Below are positions 17,052-26,271 of a stretch of DNA of 62,189 nt, piece after piece. Each line of letters starts with the position of its first letter. Position 1 is the first letter of the stretch. The notes beneath the pieces are model-generated. The model was not told the origin of the DNA. It was given only the letters and a program-made list of their open reading frames with translations, and did not search any database. The position numbers and the translations under genes were made by a program. Origin of the DNA: an uncultured Spirochaetaceae bacterium (GTDB taxonomy: Bacteria > Spirochaetota > Spirochaetia > Sphaerochaetales > Sphaerochaetaceae); assembly GCA_944389275.1 (NCBI GenBank), contig CALXLT010000024.1, positions 1-62,189 of the forward strand, written 5' to 3'.

Positions 17052-17195
17052 CAAGGAAAAAGGGGCTTGGAAGGGGTGCGCGTGATGCAGAATCTGTCCT
17101 GAATTGATAGGAAAATGTCCTTCAGTGATGGTTTATCACCCCTTAACATGGAATTAAAACCGGCATTCCGGTTTTGATGATAATAGGAGGATTGA

Positions 17196-18566
17196 ATGAA
17201 AAAAGCAGCAAAGACGCTTCTCCTCGCAGGACTTATCCTGTCGCTTTTCATGGGACCTGTATTCGCTGGGGGATCTAAGGAATCAGCGTCCGCAAGTGGA
17301 AAGACTGTAATAGAGGTATGGTCAGAAGATAGGCATGATATGGAATACGTCGAGTCCAAGGTCGCGGAGTTCAACGCAACCAACACCGACAACATCCAGA
17401 TCAATCTCACGATCATCTCCGATAACTTCCGCAACATGCTTCAGATGGCATTCAGCGGCGGCACGGCCCCTGATGTGGCTGGCATCAACGCAATCCCTAT
17501 CAACATGATCGCTGATACGGGTATCGCGATGCCTCTCAATGATTTCATTGCTGAGTCCCCTGAGTATCAGAAGGTCAATGACCCGTACAACCAGATCTAT
17601 GAGGGAACCAACTCCAAGAACGGCAATATCTACTGGATCCCTACAGGCATGAGATCAGGCGTCCGCGTCATCTACAACAAGGACCTGCTTGAGAAGTGCG
17701 GCTATACCGAGATTCCAAGTACCCTCGAGGCTTATATCGACATGGCCAAGGACATCACGGCACAGGGAAACAACGTGTTCTATGGAATCGGATTCACGAA
17801 CGCTTCCCCGTTCGAGAGGCTTCTTGAGATGGTCTCCGAGGTCTCAGGCATCTACTACTATGACTATGTCAACGGCCGCTTCGATTTCTCCGGCTACAAG
17901 CCAGTGCTTGAGCAGGGAAGGAGATTCTTCACCGAGAATATCGCATACCCAGACCAGCAGGGCGTTGACAACATGAGAGCTCTCTTCTCAGTCGGCATGT
18001 TCGCTCTTTGGTCGAACGCTTCCCAGGAAGCCGCCGTATTCACGGAGCAGATCCCTGTACAGGGATTCGAGTGGGGAGTAGCTGAGGTTCCTACCCTTAC
18101 AGGAGAGGTAACAGGCGCTCTTGAGACGACTCCTTCAAAGGGATGGGGCATCATCTCTTCCACGAAGCATCCTGAAGAGGCTTGGAAGGTAATCGAGTTC
18201 TTCCAGTCAGAGGACTTCCTCAAGGGTTACCTCGAGGCTGGCTACTGCCTCCCATCCACGGACTACATGGCTTCCATCATCGATAGCTCGAAGACAGGCC
18301 GCCTCGCGGACTTCGCTCTCAAGCCATATGAGACCGTCTATCCGAAGCCGCCAGCAATCAACCTGTCCGGCAACGATTACCGCACGGTATTCTGGAACGC
18401 GGTCATGGGCTATGTTGATATCGACGAGGCTATCGCTGATCTCAACACCCGCTACAACGAGGCGCTTGACGCTGACGTCGCATCCGGAGCTGCTACAAGA
18501 CTCGTGATCTCCGATTACGATCCGCTCCATCCGGATCAGGGCACGCCAGAGTATCTTACTGAGTAG
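17196..18566 (+). CDS. ABC transporter sugar-binding protein, locus copy 1
   Basis: A 456-residue family 1 extracellular solute-binding protein, the capture component of the importer encoded next. A signal peptide (about 1-25) ends in FAGGSKE with no lipobox cysteine, so it is probably a soluble periplasmic protein, a form common in spirochaetes. The mature part has the usual family motifs (GTAPDV, GIGFTN, PEEAWKVIEFF). GGAGG precedes the ATG by 5 bp. A strong hairpin terminator separates it from the permease genes, as expected when binding protein is needed in excess. The sugar is unknown; the context suggests a pectic or galactan oligosaccharide. Confidence 0.93.
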   Translation: MKKAAKTLLLAGLILSLFMGPVFAGGSKESASASGKTVIEVWSEDRHDMEYVESKVAEFNATNTDNIQINLTIISDNFRNMLQMAFSGGTAPDVAGINAIPINMIADTGIAMPLNDFIAESPEYQKVNDPYNQIYEGTNSKNGNIYWIPTGMRSGVRVIYNKDLLEKCGYTEIPSTLEAYIDMAKDITAQGNNVFYGIGFTNASPFERLLEMVSEVSGIYYYDYVNGRFDFSGYKPVLEQGRRFFTENIAYPDQQGVDNMRALFSVGMFALWSNASQEAAVFTEQIPVQGFEWGVAEVPTLTGEVTGALETTPSKGWGIISSTKHPEEAWKVIEFFQSEDFLKGYLEAGYCLPSTDYMASIIDSSKTGRLADFALKPYETVYPKPPAINLSGNDYRTVFWNAVMGYVDIDEAIADLNTRYNEALDADVASGAATRLVISDYDPLHPDQGTPEYLTE

Positions 18567-18586
18567 TCTTCGGACCAGGATAAGGG

Positions 18587-18620
18587 AAGGGGGACGCAGT
18601 GCTCCCCCTTCTTTTCCTTT
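18587..18620 (+). terminator. intercistronic terminator, locus 1
   Basis: AAGGGGGA (18587-18594) pairs with TCCCCCTT (18603-18610), followed by CTTTTCCTTT. It stands between the binding-protein and permease genes and would lower permease expression. Locus 2 has the same arrangement at 29347-29380. Confidence 0.8.
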
Positions 18621-18634
18621 ACAAAGGAGGAAAG

Positions 18635-19561
18635 ATGTCAAACAAAGGAATGAAGAAGCAGGTCAAGAAGGAGGACAGGAGGGATAGGATCTCCGCGATC
18701 CTGATGCTCTCCCCTGTGGTCTTCCTGTTGCTGATCTGCTCGATATATCCATTCCTGTGGATGTTCCGCTATGTCTGCTATGACTACAATGGCTTCTCTG
18801 CGACATTCACAGGCGCTAGGAACTTCACGAGGATGATCTCCGACACGACATTCTGGAGCAGTGTCGGCCATACCTTCGAATATGCTTTCTATAAGCTTGT
18901 GTTCATCATACCGCTCGCGCTCATCTGTGCGGTGCTGCTTAACCAGAAGATCAAGGGCACATCGGTATTCCGTGCCATCTACTTCATGCCTACGGTCATA
19001 AGCTCTTCTATCTCCGGCATGATCTTCACATTCATCTTCGCCACGCAGAACGGTATCCTCAACGGCATACTCATGGCGCTAGGCATGGGCGCGCCGGTCC
19101 AGTGGCTGACAAGCCCGGATCATGTCATGACCGCTGTCACCGTGCTTGCTGTATGGGGAGGCTTCGGAAACTATATGCTTTATTTCATCACCGGAATGAA
19201 CGTCATCTCCGAGGATGTATATGAAGCTGCGAAGATCGATGGCGCCAATGGCGTGCAGACATTCTTCAAGATAACGCTTCCGATGCTCAGCCCGATCCTC
19301 AAGGTCGTTCTCATGCTCGCCATCACAGGAGCGTTCAAGGATTACGAGGCTATCATGGTCCTTACCCAGGGCGGTCCTGGAAACAGGTCCATGGTCATGT
19401 TCCTCTACATCTACAACATGATCTTCGGCTCAGGGCTCACAAATATGACACAGCCTCAGATCGGCTACGGCGCTCTTCTCTCTGTTGTCGCGGCTATCAT
19501 CGTCGGTCTCGTTACTATTGCCTACCAGCGCATAGCGCGCAGGCTTGATGATGTGATGTAA
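18635..19561 (+). CDS. sugar ABC transporter permease, MalF type, copy 1
   Basis: A 308-residue inner-membrane permease of the carbohydrate importer family, with about six membrane segments and the EAA-loop region (EAAKIDGANGVQTFFKITLPML) that contacts the ATPase. The ATG at 18635 follows AAAGGAGG and is preferred over an in-frame start at 18599, which lies in the terminator. The MalG-type gene starts 9 bp after its stop. No ATPase gene is present in the locus, so a shared MsmX-like ATPase elsewhere is expected. Confidence 0.94.
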   Translation: MSNKGMKKQVKKEDRRDRISAILMLSPVVFLLLICSIYPFLWMFRYVCYDYNGFSATFTGARNFTRMISDTTFWSSVGHTFEYAFYKLVFIIPLALICAVLLNQKIKGTSVFRAIYFMPTVISSSISGMIFTFIFATQNGILNGILMALGMGAPVQWLTSPDHVMTAVTVLAVWGGFGNYMLYFITGMNVISEDVYEAAKIDGANGVQTFFKITLPMLSPILKVVLMLAITGAFKDYEAIMVLTQGGPGNRSMVMFLYIYNMIFGSGLTNMTQPQIGYGALLSVVAAIIVGLVTIAYQRIARRLDDVM

Positions 19562-19570
19562 GGGGGCGGT

Positions 19571-20437
19571 ATGGAAAAGTCTAGAGCTGTAATGTCTGGA
19601 AAGCAGAAGGCTATCATGGCAGTCATCTGGGTGCTGATGGCTTTCCTCGCTATCCTTACCATATTCCCGGTTGTCTATATCATCCTCGGTTCGTTCAAGA
19701 GCAATGTCGAGCTTCTGGTCGGCGGATCGAACATCTTCCCGAGCGAATGGCATCCTGAGAACTACGTGCAGGCATGGACGGGAGCGAAGTTCGCGACCTA
19801 TACATGGAACAGCGTAACCATCTCCGTCTGCGTCATGCTCATCTCCCTGTTCATCTCGACGATGGCAGGCTACGTGTTCTCCCGTAGCCATTTCCCTGGA
19901 AAGAACCTTATCTACGGTATCTTCGTGGCGTTCATGTTCATCAACGTCGGATCCGTATCGATCAGGCCTCTCTATGAGCTCGCGACTGCGCTTCATCTCA
20001 ATGAGAGCCTCCTGCCGATCGTCCTCATCTCCGTGGGAACAGGCCAGGCCACGTATATCTTCCTCTCAAGGGGATTCGTGGACTCGGTTCCGAAGGAGCT
20101 TGACGAGGCTGCGAAGATCGACGGATGCACGTTCTTCCAGACGTTCATCAGGATCATCCTTCCTGTGCTGAAGCCAGTCATGGGCACGATTGCGCTCCTC
20201 TCATTCCGCCAGGGATGGAACGAGTACATCATGCCGTTGGTATTCACGATGGCGAGGGACAACCTCAGGCCTCTCACGGTCGGAGTCAACATGCTCAAGG
20301 CCACAGGCGGCGGAGCTGCTGCATGGAACGTCATGTTCGCGGGCGCATCGATTGCCGTCGTGCCTATGCTTATAATCTATATCCTGTTCAACAAGAACTT
20401 CATGAGCGGCTCGACAGCGGGCGCAGTGAAGGGCTAA
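19571..20437 (+). CDS. sugar ABC transporter permease, MalG type, copy 1
   Basis: A 288-residue second permease of the importer, with about six membrane segments and the EAA motif ELDEAAKIDGCTFFQTFIRI. It forms the channel with the MalF-type partner encoded 9 bp upstream. The paralogue at 30315-31181 has exactly the same length and a closely similar sequence. A GC-rich hairpin follows the stop codon, before the large uncharacterised gene at 20493. Confidence 0.94.
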   Translation: MEKSRAVMSGKQKAIMAVIWVLMAFLAILTIFPVVYIILGSFKSNVELLVGGSNIFPSEWHPENYVQAWTGAKFATYTWNSVTISVCVMLISLFISTMAGYVFSRSHFPGKNLIYGIFVAFMFINVGSVSIRPLYELATALHLNESLLPIVLISVGTGQATYIFLSRGFVDSVPKELDEAAKIDGCTFFQTFIRIILPVLKPVMGTIALLSFRQGWNEYIMPLVFTMARDNLRPLTVGVNMLKATGGGAAAWNVMFAGASIAVVPMLIIYILFNKNFMSGSTAGAVKG

Positions 20438-20459
20438 GATAGATCCAGGATCATCTTAC

Positions 20460-20484
20460 GGGGGCTCCGGCCCCCATATATTTT
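20460..20484 (+). terminator. terminator or attenuator between permease and large protein, locus 1
   Basis: GGGGGC (20460-20465), loop TCCG, GCCCCC (20470-20475), followed by ATATATTTT. It lies 9 bp before the ATG of the gene at 20493. Locus 2 lacks it: there the large gene starts 1 bp after the permease stop codon. Confidence 0.65.
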
Positions 20485-20492
20485 GAGGTTTT

Positions 20493-22907
20493 ATGCGCGC
20501 TTTGGATCATGATGGCTTCGTGACAAGCTATCTTTCTGCGATTTCGGCGGAGGAATTCAGCTCCTCCCTTTCTGACAGGAACCAGCTCAAGCTCGAGGGC
20601 ATGCTCCGTAAGAGCATCTCTGAAAGAAAGCCTCCCGTGCTGTCCATCCCTGGAATACGCGTCGGAGGGAAAATAGGGAACGCTGTCTGGGAGCCTTACT
20701 ATTCCCATGGGAATATATTCGTCGACAGGTCATCGTTCTATTCGCTTCTACATAGGATAAGGATGTATACGGCCACGGTCCTCATAGCAGATTCCGATGT
20801 CGAGGCCGAGGCGGTCCTCTGGACATATATGTCGACAGGAGCCTATCTTAACGGGACGTTGGTCGCGGAGACTGAGCATCCGGTGTATAAGCCTATCGAG
20901 AGCGCGAAGTGCACGCTCCACCTGCATAAGGGACGCAACGAGCTTGTGTTCCTCTCCGACAACCTCGGCGTGCGTGACACGCGAAACATGCTTGCGTTCC
21001 AGATCCTTACCGGGCAGAGCCATATAACGACATCTATCCCTGATGAGGAGAAGGAGGCGGAGTACGCTGAAGGCGCTGGATTCCTGGACTCGATCAGGAT
21101 CGGCCGCGGGGAGCTGATATTCCCTGTCCCGGCACCTGATGGCGCGGCCATACGCTCTGTGGTGCGTACCGATGACTACACGAAGAAGGGAGAGGGGGAG
21201 ACGGTTTCCATTGCCGCTCTCACCTCCGCAAGGATACCAGAAGGCTTTGAGACCTGCACCGTTGTCCTTCCCTCTGGAATGAAGCGCAGCTTCGAGTTCT
21301 CCGAGCGCATCACCTCATCGTTCCTTCCTTTCCGGGAGGATGCAGATGAGCATTGGCGGGATATCCTTTCCCGCATCGCGTCGCTTTCGATGCTTGACCG
21401 CGGGGATCATGGATTTGCCATCTTCTCAATCCTTGCCAGGAAGCGCCTCGGCATCGCGTGGGAGAATGAGAAGGAGCTTCTTCTCAATGACATCAACCTG
21501 ATAAAGGGCAGGGGAGACTGCGTTGATTTCCTTCTCTGCGGGCTTCTGCGGTATATACACGAATACGGCATGCCTGAAGGCCTTGAGGATGATATCCACG
21601 AGGCTATCGTCGGCTTTCGGTACTGGATGACGATGAAGGGGACGGACGGCATGTGCTTCTGGAGCGAAAACCACTCGCTGATGTTCTGGTTCTCTGCATG
21701 CGACGCGGGCCTCCTGTATCCTGATGAGATGTTCCCGAGGACCGGGATGACTGGACGTGAGCTCCATGCCTATGGCGAGAGGCGCGTTGATGAATGGCTT
21801 GATGATGTCCTCGCCCAAGGCTTTGAGGAGTTCCTCAGCTCAACTTACATGTGCGTAACGTTCGCCGCGCTGCTGAATGTCATCGACTACTGCCGTCCTG
21901 ATATCTCCAAGAAGGCCAGGAAGGCTGCCGATGAGATACTCCGCATGCTCTCCATAAGCGCGTTCCATGGCTCTGTCATCGCTCCGATGGGGCGTGTATA
22001 CAGAGGCGTGGTCTATCCATTCCGCGAGGCGGTGGCCTCGATCATGAATGCCGTGGATCAGGACGCCCCGTACGCTTATGGCGAGGGCTGGCTTTCCTTC
22101 CTCGCTACAAGCTCGTATTCCTTTCCCGAAGGACTTGAGAAGCTGATGGATGAGCCGATATCGGTACAGTATTCAACTGGCAATGCTATGGTATCGGTAG
22201 AGAAGACCGATAGCTATATGCTCTCTGCCGTCATCTCTCCACGTATGGATAAATTCACCAGATGGAGGAACACCTTCTTCGATGAGAGCCTTGATGCCGA
22301 GGATAACTCATTCGTCAAATCGCTCAATGAGTGCTTCCATGGCACGTCCTGCTTCCAGCCAGGCGTATTCGGATACCAGCAGCATATGTGGTCCGCGGCC
22401 CTCTCCGGGGAGGCTGTGGTGTTCGTGAACCATCCGGGGACGACAAGCGAGGATGCCGAGCTCAGGCCTGGCTATTGGAATGGAAACGGGATAATGCCTG
22501 CCGTGACGGTGGAAAAGGGGATGATCGCGTCTGTCTATTCTATCCCTGAAAGCCATCCTGTCGCGTTCACGCATCTGTATATCCCGTTCTTCCGCTTCGA
22601 TGAGGTCAGGCGGTCCGGACGCTGGATATTCCTTTCAAAGGACAAGGGGTACCTTGCCATATGGGCCAGCGGGGATATGGAAGCCTATGATGACATCATC
22701 ACGGACTCTGAGCTCAGGCTCTATTCCCGAAGCGCGGCCTATCTTGTCCTTGCGGGAAGCCGTGATGAGGAGACATTCGATGAGTTCATCGCGCGCTCGG
22801 AAGGGATGGAGGTCTCATTCTCGGAAGATGATCTCGCGCTCCGCGTAGACGGCAAGGAGATCATCAGGTATGAGGCCGTGGATGATCCGACGCAGTATGT
22901 GGAGTGA
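20493..22907 (+). CDS. large uncharacterised protein, possibly toroid-fold carbohydrate-active
   Basis: An 804-residue protein with no signal peptide. It matches along its whole length the first roughly 805 residues of the protein at 31183-35166. Conserved blocks shared by the pair are MCFWSENHSL (Glu392, His394), GFEEFLS, MGRVYRG, GYQQHMWS, VFVNHPG, RPGYW.GNGIMPA and ELRLY. The helical first half with a SENH motif followed by a beta-rich half recalls heparinase/lyase-like (alpha/alpha)-toroid proteins, but this is inference and I cannot name a catalytic residue. It is the last gene of ABC operon 1, so it probably acts in the cytoplasm on the imported sugar. A bidirectional hairpin follows the stop codon. 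Confidence 0.75.
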   Translation: MRALDHDGFVTSYLSAISAEEFSSSLSDRNQLKLEGMLRKSISERKPPVLSIPGIRVGGKIGNAVWEPYYSHGNIFVDRSSFYSLLHRIRMYTATVLIADSDVEAEAVLWTYMSTGAYLNGTLVAETEHPVYKPIESAKCTLHLHKGRNELVFLSDNLGVRDTRNMLAFQILTGQSHITTSIPDEEKEAEYAEGAGFLDSIRIGRGELIFPVPAPDGAAIRSVVRTDDYTKKGEGETVSIAALTSARIPEGFETCTVVLPSGMKRSFEFSERITSSFLPFREDADEHWRDILSRIASLSMLDRGDHGFAIFSILARKRLGIAWENEKELLLNDINLIKGRGDCVDFLLCGLLRYIHEYGMPEGLEDDIHEAIVGFRYWMTMKGTDGMCFWSENHSLMFWFSACDAGLLYPDEMFPRTGMTGRELHAYGERRVDEWLDDVLAQGFEEFLSSTYMCVTFAALLNVIDYCRPDISKKARKAADEILRMLSISAFHGSVIAPMGRVYRGVVYPFREAVASIMNAVDQDAPYAYGEGWLSFLATSSYSFPEGLEKLMDEPISVQYSTGNAMVSVEKTDSYMLSAVISPRMDKFTRWRNTFFDESLDAEDNSFVKSLNECFHGTSCFQPGVFGYQQHMWSAALSGEAVVFVNHPGTTSEDAELRPGYWNGNGIMPAVTVEKGMIASVYSIPESHPVAFTHLYIPFFRFDEVRRSGRWIFLSKDKGYLAIWASGDMEAYDDIITDSELRLYSRSAAYLVLAGSRDEETFDEFIARSEGMEVSFSEDDLALRVDGKEIIRYEAVDDPTQYVE

Positions 22908-22911
22908 AGGA

Positions 22912-22936
22912 AATCCGGCAGGAGCCCTGCCGGATT
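22912..22936. terminator. bidirectional terminator between loci 1 and 2
   Basis: AATCCGGCAGG (22912-22922), loop AGC, CCTGCCGGATT (22926-22936): a perfect 11-bp stem between the converging genes ending at 22907 and 22944, followed by CTCTTTCCT. Confidence 0.85.
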
Positions 22937-22943
22937 CTCTTTC

Positions 22944-24497
22944 CTAGATGATCTCGAGGTTATTCACATCCTCGCTCCCGAAAGCCTGGCGCTTGTTGGA
23001 TGAGCGTGGAGTGATGCTGATATTCTCAAGCCTCACGTTATCCGCATGCCTTACGTAGAAGCCGTATGAAGGCATGTCCCCGAGAGCGTTGCTCTCAGGA
23101 TAGTCCCTGACGTTCTCTATTATATTGGGAAGGATCTCAAGGCATTCCTTGTTATCGAGATAGACAGCCTTCATGTTCCTTATTGTTATGTCCTTAATGC
23201 GTCCTTCGCTTCCATCTGTGTCACGGAATCCAGTGATTATGCATGGCGCTTCCATGCCCTCTGCGTCAATGCCATCGATGGTTACTGAGCTGACGCTGCC
23301 TCCGTTCTCTTTCGCCTTCCTGTCCTCGTCCGAGAGAAAGCCGAACTTGCATCGCTTGGAGAGGGAGATGAAGACAGGTACGCATATATTCCTCATCCTT
23401 ATGTTCTTGAGCGTTATGTCGGAGATGTTGGAGCCATCGGCTGATTCGATAGATATGCCGGACACGCCGCCCGGGAAGATGTCTGGAAGCATGAATGTGC
23501 AGTTCCTGCATCTTACATCCCTGATTCCGAAATAGGTCTCTGTTCCGATCTTGAACGCGTTCATGACCGATACGACCACCGCGTCCTCTATCTCTATGTC
23601 CTCGGCAGGCCCCATCGGCATCTCGGCGTCCTCGACATTGATGCTGTCATGGCCCTGGACCATCGGAGCCTTGATGCATATGCCATCATCAGCGGTGCTT
23701 ACGAATACGTGCGATACCTTCACATGCCTTGATGACATGATATCTATGCCATCGGTGTTGGCTACATGCCTGTTGTTGTCGATTATGAAGTCATGGACGC
23801 GGACATGCTCTGACATGTCGATGGAAAGGCTCCAGTCCAGGGAGTCACGGAGGATGATGTTGTGTATATCCACATTCTCGGAGCCGCGGATCCACAGCGT
23901 GTACATCGGGCGCTGTATGTTCTCCCTGCCTTCGTTCCACTTGTCCTCCGCGTACCTTATCCTCGCGCGGTATGCAAAGCGCGTGGTATCAGCGGGGGAG
24001 CCCATCGGATCGGTGAGGATCGGAGGAAGCTTCGTGTAGCCAAGCGGCTGCAGAAGAGGCCTTTCGTGAGGAAGGTATACGAAATACTCTCCGTTCGCGT
24101 TGATCCTCCCGCCTCCGCAGATCGTCACGTTCTTGGCGTTAACCGCCTTTATGAAGGCGTCAGAGAAGCGAGAGAGGTCCCTTGAGGCCTCTATTGATGC
24201 TCCTGATGCTATGAAAAGCGTCGTGTTCGACCTGATCGAGAGCGTGCCCGCGGTGTACGCGCCGCCGTCTACGAGGACAGTGCCTCCGCTTCTTCCCGCA
24301 TCATCAAGGGCCTTCTGTATCGCATCTGTGGATAGCACTCCGGCCTCTGCCACAGCGCCATAGTCCCTTATGTCATATACAGGGCCTTCCGGGATCTTCT
24401 CCTCGGAGATGTATAGGTGGTAGGGGATGTCGGTGTAGTAATCACCGGCATAGATAATGCCGTTTCCAGGGAAGGTCGGCTTGTCATATTCCTTCAT
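22944..24497 (-). CDS. GH28 polygalacturonase-like glycosidase
   Basis: A 517-residue right-handed beta-helix protein of family 28, which cleaves galacturonan or rhamnogalacturonan by inversion. The start of the helix domain, YDIRDYGAVAEAG near residue 41, is typical. The catalytic region shows NTDGID (Asp249) and ADDGICIK (Asp270, Asp271), matching the three GH28 aspartates. No signal peptide is seen, so it is likely cytoplasmic and exo-acting on imported oligogalacturonides. AAGGAG precedes the ATG. It lies 85 bp downstream of histidine kinase 2 on the same strand and may be co-transcribed. It has no counterpart in locus 1. Confidence 0.93.
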   Translation of the reverse strand: MKEYDKPTFPGNGIIYAGDYYTDIPYHLYISEEKIPEGPVYDIRDYGAVAEAGVLSTDAIQKALDDAGRSGGTVLVDGGAYTAGTLSIRSNTTLFIASGASIEASRDLSRFSDAFIKAVNAKNVTICGGGRINANGEYFVYLPHERPLLQPLGYTKLPPILTDPMGSPADTTRFAYRARIRYAEDKWNEGRENIQRPMYTLWIRGSENVDIHNIILRDSLDWSLSIDMSEHVRVHDFIIDNNRHVANTDGIDIMSSRHVKVSHVFVSTADDGICIKAPMVQGHDSINVEDAEMPMGPAEDIEIEDAVVVSVMNAFKIGTETYFGIRDVRCRNCTFMLPDIFPGGVSGISIESADGSNISDITLKNIRMRNICVPVFISLSKRCKFGFLSDEDRKAKENGGSVSSVTIDGIDAEGMEAPCIITGFRDTDGSEGRIKDITIRNMKAVYLDNKECLEILPNIIENVRDYPESNALGDMPSYGFYVRHADNVRLENISITPRSSNKRQAFGSEDVNNLEII

Positions 24498-24582
24498 ATC
24501 GATGAGCTCCTTTATGATAAGGATACCTCCCTTATATAGCCTTCGGAAGGACTTCTTGCATCATCGATGTAACTCTTTCCGA

Positions 24583-26271
24583 TCATTGCTCCATTGCGAT
24601 CTCTATCCTTATCGTATTCTCGAAATATGGATACGATGTGACGGAAAGATCCGCGTTGCCGAAATGGAGCTTGAGCCTCTCATAGACATTCTTCAGCCCC
24701 ACATGGGGAGTTTCCTCGCTCTCCTGTATAGCCTGGCTTACCTTCTCGGCATCTATTCCTGAGCCATTGTCGGATACGCTTATGGAAAGGATCCTGTCTT
24801 TTCTTTCAATGCATATGGTGATTTCCGGATCTGTGATGCCATTCTCCGGGGAAAGGCTGCTGAAGCCATGCTTTATGGAGTTCTCCACAAGAGGCTGCAG
24901 TATTGATTTCGGAACGGATAGCCCTTCGATATCCTTATCCAGATAGGCATTCAGCCTCACCTTCCTGTTCAGCCTCCTGTTCATGATCCTGGCATATGCC
25001 TCTGCGTTCATGAGCTCCTCTGCCAGCGTTATGGTCGGCTCTCCATGATTGAGCAGGGTGCGCAGGAACTGCGCGAGGTCGGTGATCATGAGGGAGGCGT
25101 CCTGCTCCTTGCCGCCTCTTATCTCCATGTTTATCGTCTCGAGGGTGTTGTACAGGAAGTGCGGATTGATCTGCTCGGTCAGCATCGCTGATAGATACCT
25201 GTATTTCTGCTTCTCCTCATCCCGTATCCTCTCCGTCTGCTCCCATATCGTCGAGTACATATCGTTGAGGGCATCTATGAGCTTTCCTGTCTCGTCATGG
25301 AAGCGGGGAGAGACCGGGTTTGTGTATGAGTAGGCCTTCATCTCATCGATCATCCTCATCATGAGGTTCAGCGGGTTTGTCAGGAAGCGCGATATCCTCC
25401 GTATCGAGACGATCCCGATCGCCGCTATGGCTATCAGGCAGGTCAGGGATATCGCGATGATCGGAAGCATCTGCGGCATGAATGACGGGATGCTCATCGC
25501 CATCGTCACGGAAAGCCCGGGGATCGCGGTTGAGGTCCTTGAGTATATCGCACGATCTATCGGATCTTCCTGGAATAGGCCGGTTTCCCTGAACGCGAGA
25601 CCGTTGCTGCTTTGGAAGAAGGCGCTTCGCGTGTTGTTGATTATGTCCTTCAGCTTTGCGCTATCAAGAAGATACACGATGATTATGTCAGGATTCCCTG
25701 TTCCCTTTATGCTCAGGTAGCCTTGCGATCCAAGACGTTCAAGCGGGATAAGGAGCGGGATGACCATGCCGCCATGCTTGAAGGGGGAAGCTGTCTCCGG
25801 CAGGAACGTGATACCTTTCGTGTCTTTCAGGAATAACGCGTCAAGCAGCTTCGTGCCGCTATCGGATGGGATGCTGTCATAGGATCTTATCACATAGCCG
25901 TTTCCCATGAGCATGTAGACATCATCGATGGTCGACGCGCTCTCCTTCGCCGCGGCAAGGTATGGCTGCATGTCGATGAGAAGGGGGATATACTGCATAT
26001 CATCCGATTCCATCTCGGCCATCCTCGCGGCAAATGGCCGTGACGTGACTGTCGAGAGTATATTGCCGTAGATCCTGTCCCATTCCTGGTTGAACGCCTC
26101 TGCAGCTACCTCTATCCATTCCTTCGAGCTCTGTATGGCCTCCTTCCTGTAAAGCCTTGCGAAGAGGATAAGCTCCGCAAGGCACAGAAGGGTGCATAGA
26201 AGGATCAGGATGGAGATCATCACGATAGAGATCTTGTCCTTCAGGCGCATGTTGGAATAGCTGATTCTCAT
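24583..26271 (-). CDS. YesM-type sensor histidine kinase, locus copy 2
   Basis: A 562-residue paralogue of the kinase at 13734-15446, with an N-terminal membrane segment (about 15-38), sensor region, second membrane segment (about 270-295), HAMP-like linker and the phospho-acceptor motif INPHFLYNTLE. ATP-binding motifs are QPLVENSIKHGF and VSDNGSGI. An in-frame ATG exists at 26292, but the one at 26271 makes an exact ATGA overlap (26268-26271) with the regulator stop, as in locus 1, and is preferred. It probably senses the pectic sugar imported by operon 2. Confidence 0.92.
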   Translation of the reverse strand: MRISYSNMRLKDKISIVMISILILLCTLLCLAELILFARLYRKEAIQSSKEWIEVAAEAFNQEWDRIYGNILSTVTSRPFAARMAEMESDDMQYIPLLIDMQPYLAAAKESASTIDDVYMLMGNGYVIRSYDSIPSDSGTKLLDALFLKDTKGITFLPETASPFKHGGMVIPLLIPLERLGSQGYLSIKGTGNPDIIIVYLLDSAKLKDIINNTRSAFFQSSNGLAFRETGLFQEDPIDRAIYSRTSTAIPGLSVTMAMSIPSFMPQMLPIIAISLTCLIAIAAIGIVSIRRISRFLTNPLNLMMRMIDEMKAYSYTNPVSPRFHDETGKLIDALNDMYSTIWEQTERIRDEEKQKYRYLSAMLTEQINPHFLYNTLETINMEIRGGKEQDASLMITDLAQFLRTLLNHGEPTITLAEELMNAEAYARIMNRRLNRKVRLNAYLDKDIEGLSVPKSILQPLVENSIKHGFSSLSPENGITDPEITICIERKDRILSISVSDNGSGIDAEKVSQAIQESEETPHVGLKNVYERLKLHFGNADLSVTSYPYFENTIRIEIAMEQ

